Assembly (NCBI RefSeq): GCF_029784155.1 | Contig: NC_073693.1 | Coordinates: 150,786,843 to 150,850,842 of the forward strand | Reading direction: 5' to 3' | Source: Uranotaenia lowii | Lineage: Eukaryota > Arthropoda > Insecta > Diptera > Culicidae | Length of the DNA stretch: 64,000 nt | Shown here: positions 20,331 through 32,954 of the stretch, piece after piece | Position numbering within the stretch: the first letter of the stretch is position 1 | Layout of the letters: every line of letters begins with the position of its first letter | Made by a program: the position numbers and the translations under genes | Notes under the pieces: generated by a model | Told to the model about the DNA's origin: nothing | What the model saw: only the letters and a program-made list of their open reading frames with translations | Databases searched by the model: none

Positions 20331-21990
20331 TTACTTATAACTTAGTGAAAAACTTCAATTTGTTAGATTTTTGATTTTCAGATGAATCAGGAAAAAAAAC
20401 CGTCATCATTTTTGTTTGCAGATTCTGTACGCATGATTTTAGTTTAGTTTAATGTAATTTATCAAAACATTAAAAAGTTTTGATGAAATTTTTAAATTGT
20501 TTTTGACTATGTTTAACTAAACAATTTTTTCATGCTGCACTGATTAGATATGTTGATCTATCAGGCATTTCGTCAATCGACGGTATGTGTATATTACCCA
20601 ATATGCGCAATTTAGGAAAACTTCTCCCTACGGATCTGTGAAGGATGTGTTTTGTCCATGATAACCTATTTGGGGTGTTCTAACCTTGTTTTCAAAACTT
20701 TAGACTTCTACATTCTATGGTTAAAAAAAAGTTATCATACAACAAGCATATGATGCGTTTGGTTGGGATCTTCACGCTTTATTTCTTCCTTTGATCCAAA
20801 ATCTTTTGCGGCATTTACCACATGATTGGCCTGGCCGTAGCAATCTTTGTCCCAGAAAGTCGATTTTTGACCAAAATTTGTTTTCGAGATTACACCAGGT
20901 CTCGACGCTTTATGCGTTTCTTAGTCATTTGGCATTTATAATAAAATTTCCGGTCTCCCCATTGATGAATTTTAACCCTTTAAAGCATGTCTTTTTTAAA
21001 TGAGAATAGCAGTTATTGATTCAGTGAAATACTAAAATTTCAACTCGAATAACACAACTCAACAGGTTTGAAGTCGTTATTTTGAGTATTATCAAAGTAA
21101 TAGCCCATTAAAGTTGAAAAATAATTTTTGAAATTCTAAATTCTTATCAATATGATTTTGCAAATTTCGTCCAAACCTTGCTAGTTGGGTGCAAGAATGT
21201 GTTTATGATTGATTGAGATTAAAACATTTGTTATATTTTGCAAATCTGAAAAAAAGCGATTTTCCTAGAACTATTTTTTTCAAAAAAAATAAACAAATTT
21301 GAATTTTGCAATCTTTGCGCATACTTTGTTCGATATCTCATACATACATAAGAGTATCGTTATCAAAATACCATGGAATGATTTCTTCTAATCTCTAAAA
21401 TTTTTTTGTGAATAAATCATTAAAAAATATCCACGCGTTTTCGAGATTATTTTTATTATAAATTAGGATTTAAATTATTTAAATTATTTAAATTAGGATT
21501 TTAAATTAAAAGGGTTAAGCTATAAAAGTCCGATTTTATACACTTGACAGTGGATTGTAGCATTTCTCACAGCCTGTAAGTTATAGAAGAATACATATGA
21601 CAAAAAATGAAATTCAAAAAGATTTTTAAATTCCAAATTCTTTAATTATTGTTGAAGGTTTTCAAACGCAGATGATGAATTGCAAAAATTAAAATTAAAA
21701 ACTGTTCAAAGGAAATATTTCAAAATAATATTAAATTTCAAATAAGCAACATAATTTGAATCAAATAAGTGGTTTTTGAATGACTGGATCCTGGTATATG
21801 ATTTTTTTTAAATAAGCAAAATCTCAACATACGTATGGTGTTAAAACATATGATAACTTCAAAATAATAGAAATATATAAAAAAATAGGAATTCACTTTT
21901 GAAAAGATGCCCAACCATGTGTTTCGAATAATTCAACGTTTTTTAAAGAACCTAAAATTTTAAAAAAAAAATAACGATATTTGGAAAGTT
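20331..21990. other. Unassigned AT-rich sequence
   Basis: No supported gene or element over 1.66 kb. The short open frame 20791-21003 has no recognised motif. Confidence 0.3.
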
Positions 21991-22200
21991 GACAATATTC
22001 ACAAAATTGGCAAAATTAAAAAAATATAAAATTTACGAGATTGGCAAAATAAACAAAAATTACAAAGTTGATGATTTTGGTCAAACTGACAAATGACAAA
22101 AATTACAAAATGGAAAAAAATTAGACCAAAAAAATGATCGAAAAGTACCCAATTGATAAAATTGACAAAATTGGTTAAACTGACCAAATTGACAAAATAT
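21991..22200 (-). repeat. Degenerate TTGACAAAA repeats, inverted relative to the main satellite
   Basis: Units such as ATTGACAAAATTGG, ACTGACAAATGACAAAA and AACTGACCAAATTGACAAAA are degenerate copies of the TTTTTGTCA unit on the opposite strand. The orientation flips at about 22200. Confidence 0.65.
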
Positions 22201-23715
22201 TTTCTTTTTGACAATTTCGTCAGTTTTGTCATTTATGTTAATTTTCTAAATTTTGCCAATTTCATAAATTTTGTCAATTTTGTCGATTTTTTTAAATTTT
22301 GTCTTTTTTTTCAATTTCGTTTACATATTCCTTATAATAAATTATGTAAAATGAACAAATTTGTCATATCTATCAATTTGGTGGTTTTTTTCAAATTATT
22401 CAATTTTGTCAATTTTAACATTCTGTCATTTTTGTCATTTTCATCATTTTTGTCTTTTTTTTTTTAATTTTTGTCAATTTTGTCATTTTTGTCATTTTTG
22501 TCATTTTTTTCTTTTTTTTCATTTTTTGTCATTTTTGTAATTTTTCTCATTTTTGTCATTTTTGTAATTTTTGTAATTTTTGTCATTTTTGTCAATTTTG
22601 TCATTTTTGTCATTTTTGTAATTTTTGTCAATTTTGTCATTTTTGTCATTTTTGTCATTTTTGTCATTTTTGTCATTTTTGTCATTTTTGTCATTTTTGT
22701 CATTTTTGTCATTTTTGTCATTTTTGTCATTTTTGTCATTTTTGTCATTTTTGTCATTTTTGTCATTTTTGTCATTTTTGTCATTTTTGTCATTTTTGTC
22801 ATTTTTGTCATTTTTGTCATTTTTGTCATTTTTGTCATTTTTGTCATTTTTGTCATTTTTGTCATTTTTGTCATTTCTTGTCATTTTTGTCATTTTTGTC
22901 ATTTTTGTCATTTTTGTCATTTTTGTCATTTTTGTCATTTTTGTCACTTTTGTCATTTTTGTCATTTTTGTCATTTTTGTCATTTTTGTCATTTTTGTCA
23001 TTTTTGTCATTTTTGTCATTTTTGTCATTTTTGTCATTTTTGTCATTTTCGTCATTTTTGTCATTTTTGTCATTTTTGTCATTTTTGTCATTTTTGTCAT
23101 TTTTGTCATTTTTGTCATTTTTGTCATTTTTGTCATTTTTGTCATTTTTGTCATTTTTGTCATTTTTGTCATTTTTGTCATTTTTGTCATTTTTGTCATT
23201 TTTGTCATTTTTGTCATTTTTGTCATTTTTGTCATTTTTGTCATTTTTGTCATTTTTGTCATTTTTGTCATTTTTTGTCATTTTTGTCATTTTTGTCATT
23301 TTTGTCATTTTTGTCATTTTTGTCATTTTTGTCATTTTTGTCATTTTTGTCATTTTTGTCATTTTTGTCATTTTTGTCATTTTTGTCATTTTTGTCATTT
23401 TTGTCATTTTTGTCATTTTTGTCATTTTTGTCATTTTTGTCATTTTTGTCATTTTTGTCATTTTTGTCATTTTTGTCATTTTTGTCATTTTTGTCATTTT
23501 TGTCATTTTTGTCATTTTTGTCATTTTTGTCATTTTTGTCATTTTTGTCATTTTTGTCATTTTTGTCATTTTTGTCATTTTTGTCATTTTTGTCATTTTT
23601 GTCATTTTTGTCATTTTTGTCATTTTTGTCATTTTGATTATTTTTGTCATATTTGTCATTTAGGTTATTTTTGTCATTTTCGTCATTTTTGGCATTTAGT
23701 TCATTTTTGTCAAAT
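22201..23715 (+). repeat. 9-bp minisatellite (TTTTTGTCA)n
   Basis: The left part (22201-22630) is degenerate (TTTTGTCAATTT variants). From about 22633 to 23632 the 9-bp unit TTTTTGTCA repeats about 110 times with very few interruptions: an extra base near 22875, single substitutions near 22945 and 23049, and one extra T near 23272. The tail to about 23715 is degenerate again. Because the unit is three codons long, long stop-free frames appear on both strands in every phase. These are artefacts and not genes. A further degenerate stretch of the same kind occurs at about 24208-24300. Confidence 0.97.
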
Positions 23716-25350
23716 TTGCGCATTTATTAAAGAATGTTCGATTGACGACAACAACAACAACCAAGCAATTGTATGAATCCGTAGATTTCAAGCATTAACC
23801 CTTAGGTCCGTAGAAGTGCTTAAAATCCGTAGATCTGGCAACGCTGCCCTTATGTCGTTTTCCCCCTTGTTAGAGCAATCTGCGCTTGAGAATATAGCGT
23901 TTGACGAATTATGGAACTAACAATCGCCATCAGAGTATACAACTTGATTTGATTCTATTTGATTTATTACGATTACCTATACGATTTGAGAAATGGAGTC
24001 CATATGTTTGATTTTTTATTTGCGGGGTGGACCCCTTTATGCTATCCACTTAATGTATAACATAAAACAGGGCTTCTGTCGAAATTTTTGGAACCGGTTT
24101 GGCCGAAAGCTGAACTGGCAACTTTAAAATTTCCAGAAGTATCAACAGTGTCAATCTAAACAAATTTGCAATGATGAATCAAATTTGCAAGTTTGCCTAG
24201 ATTGAGACCATTTTTGTCAATTTTGTTGTATTTGTAAATGTTGTCGATGTTGTCGTCAATTTAAATTCTTCGATCAATTTAGTATTTTTGTCATTATATC
24301 AACCATGATAAGCGAAAGCGCCTATCGCCTATCGTGGATATGACATCAAATTTGTGATCATCTTGATGAGTGTTTGCTGGATATTTCCGGTTAGCCAAAT
24401 GGATTCGTTTTTAGGAGTGACCAAAAAACGTCGAGAACAATGGGTACAAACCCAGCAAACAATTTTGTAGGTAAATTTCTCAACAACTTTGTTCTACGTT
24501 TCATATACATTATTGAATGATCGTATGAAACTCGAAAAAACTTCATTTGTCTATTAAAGTGGAGGGAATATACATACATATTTTAAATTTCCGACTAAAG
24601 CGAAAAGAACTATACGGATAGGACGATATTAGACACCTTATCGTACATACTGAAAGGATGCAAAAGAGCAATCTCTCATTGAACAACTCATTGAACTCAT
24701 TAAACACGTTCATCGCCAACACACGTCAAATGTCCAATTTTAAAAAGCCAAAACATCAACAGGAAATATCATTTCGGCTCCAAAACAGAGGAGAATATGG
24801 TTATAATCCGAGATAACTTTGAATCTAATATATGTATATCTTCAAGATTGTGCTATGACTTCCCAAATTTAGTCGTATTTTGCCTCACCTACTCTTGGCG
24901 ACGCACGTGATAAAACCAAGGGGTTGAAATCAAGAGAGAATTCTCTGCATTTGAAGTGGTAATGGTCAAAATTCCACAACTGCATCACAAATTTCAACAA
25001 TTTGCAACAATTAGCACATTTTTACTCTCTCTGAGCACTGGTTTCTCTCATTTGAACTCAAACCTTCTAATTTTCTCTAACAAATTGCCACAAATTACCA
25101 CAAATTCAATCATTGGCTGCACAATTTGTGTGAACATTGACAAATTTTCTCCCTTCATTTCAGTTCCCCGGATAAAACACCAACTGATTTTAAACGATTT
25201 GGTTGCACTCCTGGTCGCAGAGAGAACAACAAGGCTGTCCTCTCACTTGAAGCCCCACGCGGGAGAACACACTGTTCAATACCGTCTTCAAAATATGCAA
25301 ACAGGACGGACTTTCGAACATGTCGCATTTATGCCATTTAAACCGACTTT
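23716..25350. other. Unassigned, with remnants of the 9-bp repeat
   Basis: 24208-24300 holds TTTTTGTCAATTTTG-type remnants. The open frame 24956-25375 (139 codons) has no family I recognise and no codon pattern that convinces me. Nothing else is supported. Confidence 0.3.
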
Positions 25351-25431
25351 AAGTTGCCATTTAAGACGCGAATAACCAAAAGTTGGTTAAAACGTCTCTA
25401 ATAAAAAAAAAAAAAAAAAAAGTTGCCATTT
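25351..25431 (+). mobile_element. Very short 5'-truncated retroposition (57 bp) with 12-bp duplication
   Basis: AAGTTGCCATTT occurs at 25351-25362 and again at 25420-25431. Between them lie 57 bp ending in TAAT followed by a run of about 18 A. A direct duplication plus a terminal poly(A) is the mark of target-primed reverse transcription by a LINE machinery; the copy was truncated almost to its tail. Confidence 0.65.
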
Positions 25432-25910
25432 GTACGACATTTTATTTATTTTGTAGGAATCGCGATTCGCAGTAACGTTATTAACGATTTCAGATATTAT
25501 TTTTAATGCAATGTTATGTTTGCTTTTAAAATTCACACCAATTCACACAAATAAACAAACATCGTCAGAACTCGTTTGGCTGATTCGATAGGTACCTACA
25601 AAGATAGGACTAAGAACCTTTATTAATGATCTGCCAAATCGACCGTTAGCTATACCTTTCTGTAATAAAGTCGAATACGAAACTTTGAGCTCTTTGGGGC
25701 AAAGGTCAGTTTCTTGGGCAATTTACAAAATTTTATTAAATGGTCAGTTATAAAATTCGATTGCAACCTAAGGCAGTTAGGAAAGTATTTCGTTACTTAT
25801 CTTTTTAATTTCCGAATGTCAGTAAGTGCATGTTCCATCGCCAAACCTCGAACCCGACAATGATTTGATTTCTAATTTCTTATGTCTCAATGGAAGCTGC
25901 TGTTCCACCA
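25432..25910. other. Unassigned, 3' side of decayed mariner
   Basis: No terminal inverted repeat matching the right end of the adjacent mariner remnant was found here. Confidence 0.3.
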
Positions 25911-26970
25911 TCATTGATGAAATGGTCCATACGCAAATGCCCGCACCTTGGCCTTAACCCCGGCCATAAGATTCTGTGCAACCTTTGAATCAACCGTTTT
26001 TTGCATGTAAAACCATACTTTCTTCAGTTCCTCGACTGTCTTCACTACCTTAGGTCGTTTAAGAAGGTGCTGCTTCATAATCGCCCATTATTTCTTGATG
26101 GGACGGTACTCCGGAGTGTTGGGAGGGTTGAACATTTTCGGCACGAAATTGACTTTATTGTCCGCATACGCATACTTCAGCACGTCCTTGAAGTAGTGGC
26201 ATGAGGCCAAATGCGGCCAGAAGATTGTTGGGACGTTGTGGGCCCTCAGGAGAGGAAGCAGCCGCTTCTGAAGGCACTCTTTCATATATACACCTGTCCG
26301 TTCATCGTGTCCTAGATCACGAAAGGTGCACTCCGCTTCCGGCACCAGCAGATGACTTGCCAAACCAGGAATTTATTCTCAAATTTGGACATCTTCTGAG
26401 TGCTGACATGCTCCGGAACGCTGAACTTATCCTTGGCCGTAAAAAACAGGTTGCCGGGGATCTGTTTGAAATCGGCCTTCACATATGTTTCGTTGTCTAT
26501 GATGCAGCATTCCACTTTTGCCAGCATGTTGAGGTACAACTTCCTGGCACGGGTTTTGGCGGACTTGTTCTGCTTCTCGTCGCGATTAGAGGCTTTTTGT
26601 ACCTTGAACGTTCGAAGCCTAACCTTAGTTTTGGCCTTCTGGCCTAACTTCGGCTTAGGTGCAGCTTCTTAGCCACATCCCGAACGGAGGCTTTCGGTTG
26701 AAGGCCCCAACTACGAGGTTGTGATTTTTAGTGTTGTACGGAATACTTGTTTCCTTCACTTCTGGGCATCCGATCGGTTGTAAATCGTTCCTCGATCCGC
26801 TTAATCACTCGCGACACCGAGGAATTCGTGACTCCTAACGTTTTAGCGATGGATCGATGGGAGAGATCCTTGTTCTCGTGATGAATGCGCAAGATTTTAT
26901 CACGTACAAGCTGTTCTTTCCATTTCCGCGAGTTTTGATCACAGGACTTCAAAACTTGTAAACAATGCAC
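25911..26970 (-). pseudogene. Decayed Tc1/mariner-type transposase
   Basis: On the minus strand from 26970: an N-terminal helix-turn-helix (HRSIAKTLGVTNSSVSRVIK); then, after a broken region (about 26540-26720), the first catalytic block IIDNETYVKADFKQ near 26490; KECLQKRLLPLL near 26260; WPHLASCHY near 26200; NPPNTPEYRPIKK near 26095; and NLMAGVKAKVRAFA near 25950, ending at a stop at 25911. The second catalytic aspartate is replaced by H and the final glutamate by K, with 38 residues between these two positions. A stop follows IKK. It is related to the DD37E element at 37394 but clearly divergent. The right terminus may be the CTCCCTGTA near 27231; no left terminus was found. Confidence 0.8.
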
Positions 26971-29394
26971 TATGAATTAAATCCACCCAAAATTTCATTA
27001 AATTCTACCCAACGGTTAAAAATTTCGAGCAATTTCATATCTATTCGCACCAAAACCGGACAAAGAGGTGTCGATCTTTTCACTTGTGGGCCTCTTCATA
27101 TCCATTGCAAAATTAGGTTCAAATCTACTTATTTTCAACTTCGTTGAGGACAAGCTTTAAATTTTTAGAAAATTTTCATCAGCTTGTAAAAAATGTCATT
27201 TCACTACGGTAAGTTGCTATGATCTCCCTGTATGTGCAAGATTTTAAGGTTTAAAAAAAAAAAAATTAGTCCGTGCTCAGGTCGAGTCGATTGCTGTTGT
27301 AAGTTTCCAGGGAAGCTGGGATTATGGTCAATCCTCGTTGAAAGGGAAATTTATGATTACTCGTATATTCGTGCTAAAAGTTAACCTGATCATCTCAATT
27401 CTTGTTCACGTAAACGTGAAATGAGTGTCACTGGCAATCCAGCTCCAGCTGAAGTAGTCATAAAACAAGAATTTCGCTCTTGAGTGTGATGTAATGTCAC
27501 TGAAGATAAAAAAAAAGTAACCCCAGCAAAGTGGTCTGCTACTCGGTGACGATTACTTAAGCGTGATTCTAAGTGATGAATGAACAGCCCAGCGGATGTT
27601 TCCTCGAGGTTGAATTGTATGCGCCATTCAATCTGCAGCCCCATGGTTCATCTTAAAACATAACAACGACTGATGATTGTCCAGTTCCTGGCTGTAAATC
27701 GCTCTGTTGGATTTTCTTTTTCCTTTTCCTTGGTACCTTCCCTCAAACAGTTGATGTTGTCTTAGTAGAGAAACAGCTAAATGGCTTAACACAACGTGGG
27801 GTTAGCCCTCACGGAGCTTTTCACGTTATGTCTTCTTCACAGTGGGTGATTATTGTTGACTCATAAAACAATATTACAACGTCAACTTTGCCCAGAAGCG
27901 ATGTGGGTGGTGCAATTTTATGAAGAAACAGAACGGGTGCATCCCGGCATTGCCAGAATGTGGGTGGTTGGGGTTGGGCGGAAAACAATCTGACAAAATT
28001 AGCACCCAAACCAACAACGTTAGAACGGCCGATTGTAAATGGAGAAATGATGAGAAGCGTGAAAGGGTGTGGAAAACGTTGAAAATAGCTCCATTCCGCC
28101 GCTGACTAATGGGACACTTTCCGGTGGCTTTTATTAGCTCAGCTGCCAACAACTTGTCTGAGCGCCTAGTCGTCTGTCCTGTCGTGGGTGGGTAGTTTTG
28201 TATGTTGGCTAGAAGGTTGTTGGACATTGTAGCAGACAATCCAAACCCCGTTCAATGTTAACCGTGAAAAGTGCCATATAAACACTGATCGATCAAAGTC
28301 ATTATTTGACAATCAGTGAACGGTGTAAACATGTGGGGGAGTTATGTGTTTAATGGAGCGTATTTCGGTTGAGGCTGGATTACGTACACATTACAGCCTT
28401 TCATTGACTTCATTGATACTGAAACAAATGTTAAGATTGCTTTTTATCAGATTAATTACTACAATCGAATCACATGTTTCATTCATTGAAATGGTTTGTT
28501 TTTATTTACAATGGTTGAAATTGTTGAAATTTTTTAAATACCTGTGTAGATATCATTTGGAATATTAAAAATCGAAGCATTCTCAACGAACATCATACCA
28601 ATATTTCGAGTGACATCTCTGGATTAAGTATCAGGGGTTTTGATTTCTAAACGAAAATGTTTTCCAAATAGTTTCATCAGTTTGTTGACCAACTGAAACC
28701 AAATTGTTGAACGAAATGTGAGAATATTGAACGCTTTCCTCTCCTCTTCTTTGAAATGTCTTGTTTTTTTTTTCAAATACACTCACTTAGGTCAAAATAT
28801 TTTCCCGGTCAGTTCGAAGTGGTTCAAAACAAACAAAAACGAACGGATCAAAATTGGGTAAACGAGATCTCGATTTCCATTCTACCGAGAGCGGTGAAAT
28901 AATTTTAAATATATGAAACCCTGCGAGCTACCCGAGAAAATCCACTCCAGCTATAGTGCGCCGACAGAGAAGCCACTCGTTCACTTGACCCCAATTTATT
29001 TGCATCCAAACGAACGAAGCAGCAGCATCAGCCAGCAGCCAGTAGGAAACTTTTTATGAATGAATGGGTGTTGCCACGGCACCGTACGGTTTCGCATTGC
29101 CAAGAGATTTCCGGGAAAATTTGAATCCGGTCCGGAATATTTTCTTCCCTCTAGCATCAGCATCGTCATCCAGTTGCATCGCTGAGGATGGATCATTTCA
29201 AAGGACCACCCACATTAGCAGAAACTTTACGCTGCAATGGAGTTCCGTGACAAACTAAGCTGCATCTTCAACAGTTCGATCTAGATTTTTATTCTAATTG
29301 TACTCAGTTGGAAAATCGGCTAGTTAGGTTAGGACTATTTGCTGAAGTTATGAATCAGATGATAGATTGGTTTGCTAAGAAATCTTTTTGATGA
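26971..29394. other. Unassigned, partly host-like sequence
   Basis: 27650-28250 and 28900-29260 are less AT-rich, non-repetitive in this window, and have no recognised exon. They could be host intergenic or intronic DNA. Open frames here (for example 27874-28239 minus and 29064-29258 plus) carry no motif I know. Confidence 0.3.
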
Positions 29395-29985
29395 CCGTCA
29401 ACTGGGGCATCATTCAACACTTTTCAACTTCAATGGCTTCTAAAAAATTGATGTCCACAGATAATCATACCGTTTGTGCATCGAAAGTTTTAAGTTTGAT
29501 AGAACATCAAATTGACATAATTAGAAACATTATTGGTTTCGCCAGATATTTACAAAATTTACGAAAACGAAACGAAAAAGGGGTGAGTTGCAACAACCTT
29601 TGTTTTTAATGAAATATCAAATGAAATCGGTTGAATGATATAATTGTGATGTCATAACGCATAAAGCACCAATAACAGTAGTTTTTGGTTTTGTTCAAAT
29701 TAAATTTTAAATTTTTTTGTCAAAAATCCTTTTGAAGAAAAAGCATAAGAGTGCTGCATATATTCAGGGGTAAAATGTTACCAAAAATTCTACTAGTGAA
29801 AATCATAAAAAATAATGTTTGAATGGACGTTATTTTGAAATTATGAAACGCGTGATGCAAAACAATCATATTTCAGCATATGGAAACGAGATTTGATAAG
29901 TGAATCTTTGACTTGCATTTTGTTGCATTTAAGCCCAGACTGATGACTGAATTATAAAAATATTTATTTAGAAAAAAATGGTGAT
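29395..29985 (-). mobile_element. TIR element of the CCGTCAAACGGGGC family, partial copy
   Basis: It begins CCGTCAACTGGGGCATCATT and contains AAAGGGGTGAGTTGCAACAA near 29577 and the interior up to about 29985. It matches the complement of the full-length copy at 51057-52019, read from its right end, but the left terminus is missing. No coding capacity. Confidence 0.65.
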
Positions 29986-30030
29986 TGCCCGAAAAATGTT
30001 TTTACATTAACGGTTTTTTTTAATGAGTTA

Positions 30031-31589
30031 CTAGCTGACCCAGTGTGCTTTGCAACCCCTTCCAAAAAGATATGAAATTTTAAGAAGTTATTTAAATTTT
30101 GTTTTTTTTTTTGTAGGTATCATAAGTGCTCGGTTTATACCAAAAAAAACTTGTATGAAGCTCCCCTTTCCTCTTCCCATCTGCAAAAGCTGGAAGGAGG
30201 TAGGGAACCAATTTTTTCGAAATCAAAAACTTTCATATAAAATTTTATTACATTGGTTGATAAGTTTTAAGCGGTACATCAACATTTATATGGAACCCCC
30301 TCTGTCCCTCACCTCCCCACAGTGCAAATATCTTCCCAGATAAAATTTGATTTTTTTTATTGATTACTTCTATACCAAGAAAATTGTATTGGACCCCCTC
30401 CCAATTCTTATGCACTCACTGGAAAAAGATGGTGTTTCAAATAATCATAGAACCATTTCTCGTACCCAAATGATTTCTCATGCCATATTCGGTTCCATTT
30501 GTTTGATAAGTTCTTTTTTTATGCAAAACAATTTTATGAGAGCTACCCTCTTACCTAACTTTATTACCAATTGAAGGAGAAAGAAGTTTCCAATAAGCAT
30601 ATTACCATTAATCGATTCCAAATGCCCTCCCATATCAAATTTGTGTTCATTTCCTCGATAAGTTTCCGAGTTATGCGATAAATTATAACGATAAATTATC
30701 TCTCCTTCAAATCACCCCTTCAAATCATTCCTTGTAACTACTCAAATACCCAAATATATACACGATATTTGATTCCATTTGCTGGATAAGTTCTCGAGTT
30801 ATGTAAGAAGTTGTATGAGTGCACCCTCACACTTTAAAATTTCCCCACAGGAAGATCAGAAGGTTCTCAAAATATTATAGAGACATTTCTCGTATTCAAA
30901 TACTTTCCCACGCCAAATTTAGATCCATATATCCATATATGCAATTATGCTGGAAAATGTAAAAGAGCCCCCTCCCCGCTTTCTTTCTTTTCACAAAATG
31001 AAGAGAAGGATATTCCTTGAACCCATTCTCGTACCCAAATACTCCTCCAAGCCAAATTTGGTTCCATTTGCTCGAATAGTTCTCAAGTTATGCAATAAAA
31101 TGTACAGAAGTCCCCTCCCCCATCTCTGTCTATATCCCCACTGAAAAAGGGAGGGGTCAAGAATAACCATAGAAACATTTCATGTGCTTCAATGCCCTCC
31201 CATGTCAAATTTGGTTCCAATATCTATATCAGTTTTCGAGTTAGATGAAAAATTGTAAGGTAGCCCCACTCCCCCCTACCTATCACCCCACTGAGAGGAG
31301 GGAGGGGTACCTAATATTCATAGAAATATTCCTCGTTCCCAAATACTATCCCATGCCAAATTTGATACCATTTGCTTGATTGGTTCTCGAGTTATGCTAA
31401 AAATTGTCTTTTGTTTGGGAGGCCCCTCCCTCCCTTCATGAGAGAGGGAGGGGTCTCAAACCACAATAGGAACCTTCCCCTGCCTCCAATATCCCACTTG
31501 TCAAGTTTTACGCAAATCGGTTCAGTAGTTTCCGAGTCTATAGGGAACAGACAGACAGACAGAAATCCATTTTTATAAATATAGATAGA
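30031..31589 (-). mobile_element. Helitron-like element, copy 2 (1559 bp), made of ~150-bp tandem units
   Basis: On the minus strand it starts A|TCTATCTATATTTATAAA, followed by CTGTCTGTCTGTCTGTTCCC and CTATAGACTCGG, and ends GGGTCAGCTAG|T. The interior is a tandem array of ~150-bp units with alternating CCCTCCC and GGAGGGAGGGG blocks and a TCGAGTTATG core (near 30672, 30796, 31086, 31388). No ORF. Confidence 0.65.
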
Positions 31590-31730
31590 TTAAAGCAATA
31601 TAAATGTTTGTTTGTAATAGTGTACATCTATGGCTTGATTTTTACAAAAGAATCAAAAACTTCGAAAAATCTATCTCGAGATGTGAGAAACTGTGTTCCT
31701 CAATTTTGCCACAATGATAGTTTTAATTGT
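31590..31730. other. Short spacer between repeat arrays
   Basis: No supported feature. Confidence 0.3.
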
Positions 31731-31869
31731 ATTTTTTTTGTGCAGTTGGCGGACAGTAATTGAAAAACTTCTCCGGTACAACTGTGGTCGATGTTTACTC
31801 TTGGGCTCAAACTCTAGGACATCGGCTCAGGAAGCAACTGACTTGCCAACTGAGCTATATCATAAGCCC
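31731..31869 (-). mobile_element. tRNA-derived SINE
   Basis: On the minus strand from 31869 there is a perfect pol III A box TAGCTCAGTTGG (31846-31857) and, about 32 bases further on, a B-box-like GAGTTTGAGCC (31804-31814), spaced like a tRNA gene. An unrelated body follows, and then a short A run (31732-31739 as T on plus). It would be transcribed by RNA polymerase III and moved by LINE proteins. It lies between two arrays of the ~150-bp unit. Confidence 0.7.
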
Positions 31870-32952
31870 GTTTTACTTGTATGAAATTGATCCCCCAAAC
31901 CAAATTTGGTTCTATTTGCTTGATCACTTTCCAAATCATTAACATAAAATTATAAGAGTCCCCCTGTTTAATAATCAAGAAAACGTTCCTCGTATCCAAT
32001 CACTTCTATGCAAAATTTGCTCGATCATTTCTCGAGTTAATAAAAAATGTTTGAGTGCACCCCTTTCTTTTTCAAGCTAAGCACTGAAAAAAAAGAGGAG
32101 TCTAAATTCATATTCCAGTTTCTATACTTTTCTATGAAAAATTTGACCTCATTTGCTTAAAATGTTATCGAGTTAGGCAAAAAAATTATGAGAGCCCATG
32201 TCTTTCCTATTCATCTCCCCCCACTGGAGGGTTCTCGAATAAACATAGAATCATTTCTCCATCCCAAATAGTTGATTCTTTCGTATGGCTAATATAGAAT
32301 TATTCCATAGATATGCAACCAAAATGAATGAGACTACCGTCTTCCTATCTCATTCATCGGAAGGGAAGGATTCCAAATAGTTATAGAAATATTTCTCGTA
32401 TAAAAATACAATCCGATACCAATTTCGGTGCCTTTCGGGGTGTATGGGAGTCCCCTCTCCATTTATGTTTCCATAATGAAAGGTGTAAAGATCTTCAAAC
32501 CATTCCGGGAAGATTTCGTTCACACAAATACCCTCGCATCCAAATTTGATTCCCCTCGCTCGATCAGCTCCTTACTCTCTTCCTGTCCTTCTAATACAAG
32601 TCGGGAGGAGTTTCATACAATTATAGAACCTTTTCCCATATCCAAATATCCTCCCAAGCCAATAGTATAGTTAACGTATTTTGCAATAAAAATTGTATGG
32701 AAGCTCCTCTCTCCCTTTCAATCTCTCCACTGGAGGAAGGGAGGGTCTTAATAATCATTGAATCATTTCTCGTAAACTAATACCCTCCCATGCTTAATCT
32801 AGTTCCATTTGCTTGACTTATTCCTGAGTTATGTTAAAAATTGTAATAGAGCGCCCCTCACCTCTTCCTATTTCCCTCTGGAAAAAAGGAAGGGTATCAT
32901 ACATTCATAAAAATACTTCTCGTTGCCAAATCCCCTCCAATGCCGAATTTGG
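31870..32952 (-). repeat. Second array of the ~150-bp Helitron-like units
   Basis: Units like those in 30031-31589 (CCAAATTTGGTTCTATTTGC, TCGAGTTA cores near 32032 and 32167, GAGTTATG near 32827, and CCCTCCC/GGAGGG blocks) continue without the terminal CTAGT or TCTAT ends. The array is cut off at the right by a TIR element at 32955. Confidence 0.7.
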
Positions 32953-32954
32953 TA

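Noticed and set aside
22464..23776. Very long open frames (up to 388 codons) on both strands encoding repeats of MTK, SFL, VIF, NDK or CHF
   Set aside because: They are a by-product of a 9-bp repeat, a multiple of three without stops. No start context, no non-repeat domain, and the same in all frames.
24956..25375. 139-codon frame
   Set aside because: No recognised family, no splice or promoter context; its right part runs into the small retroposition.
26201..26647. 148-codon plus-strand frame
   Set aside because: It is the antisense of the decayed mariner transposase.
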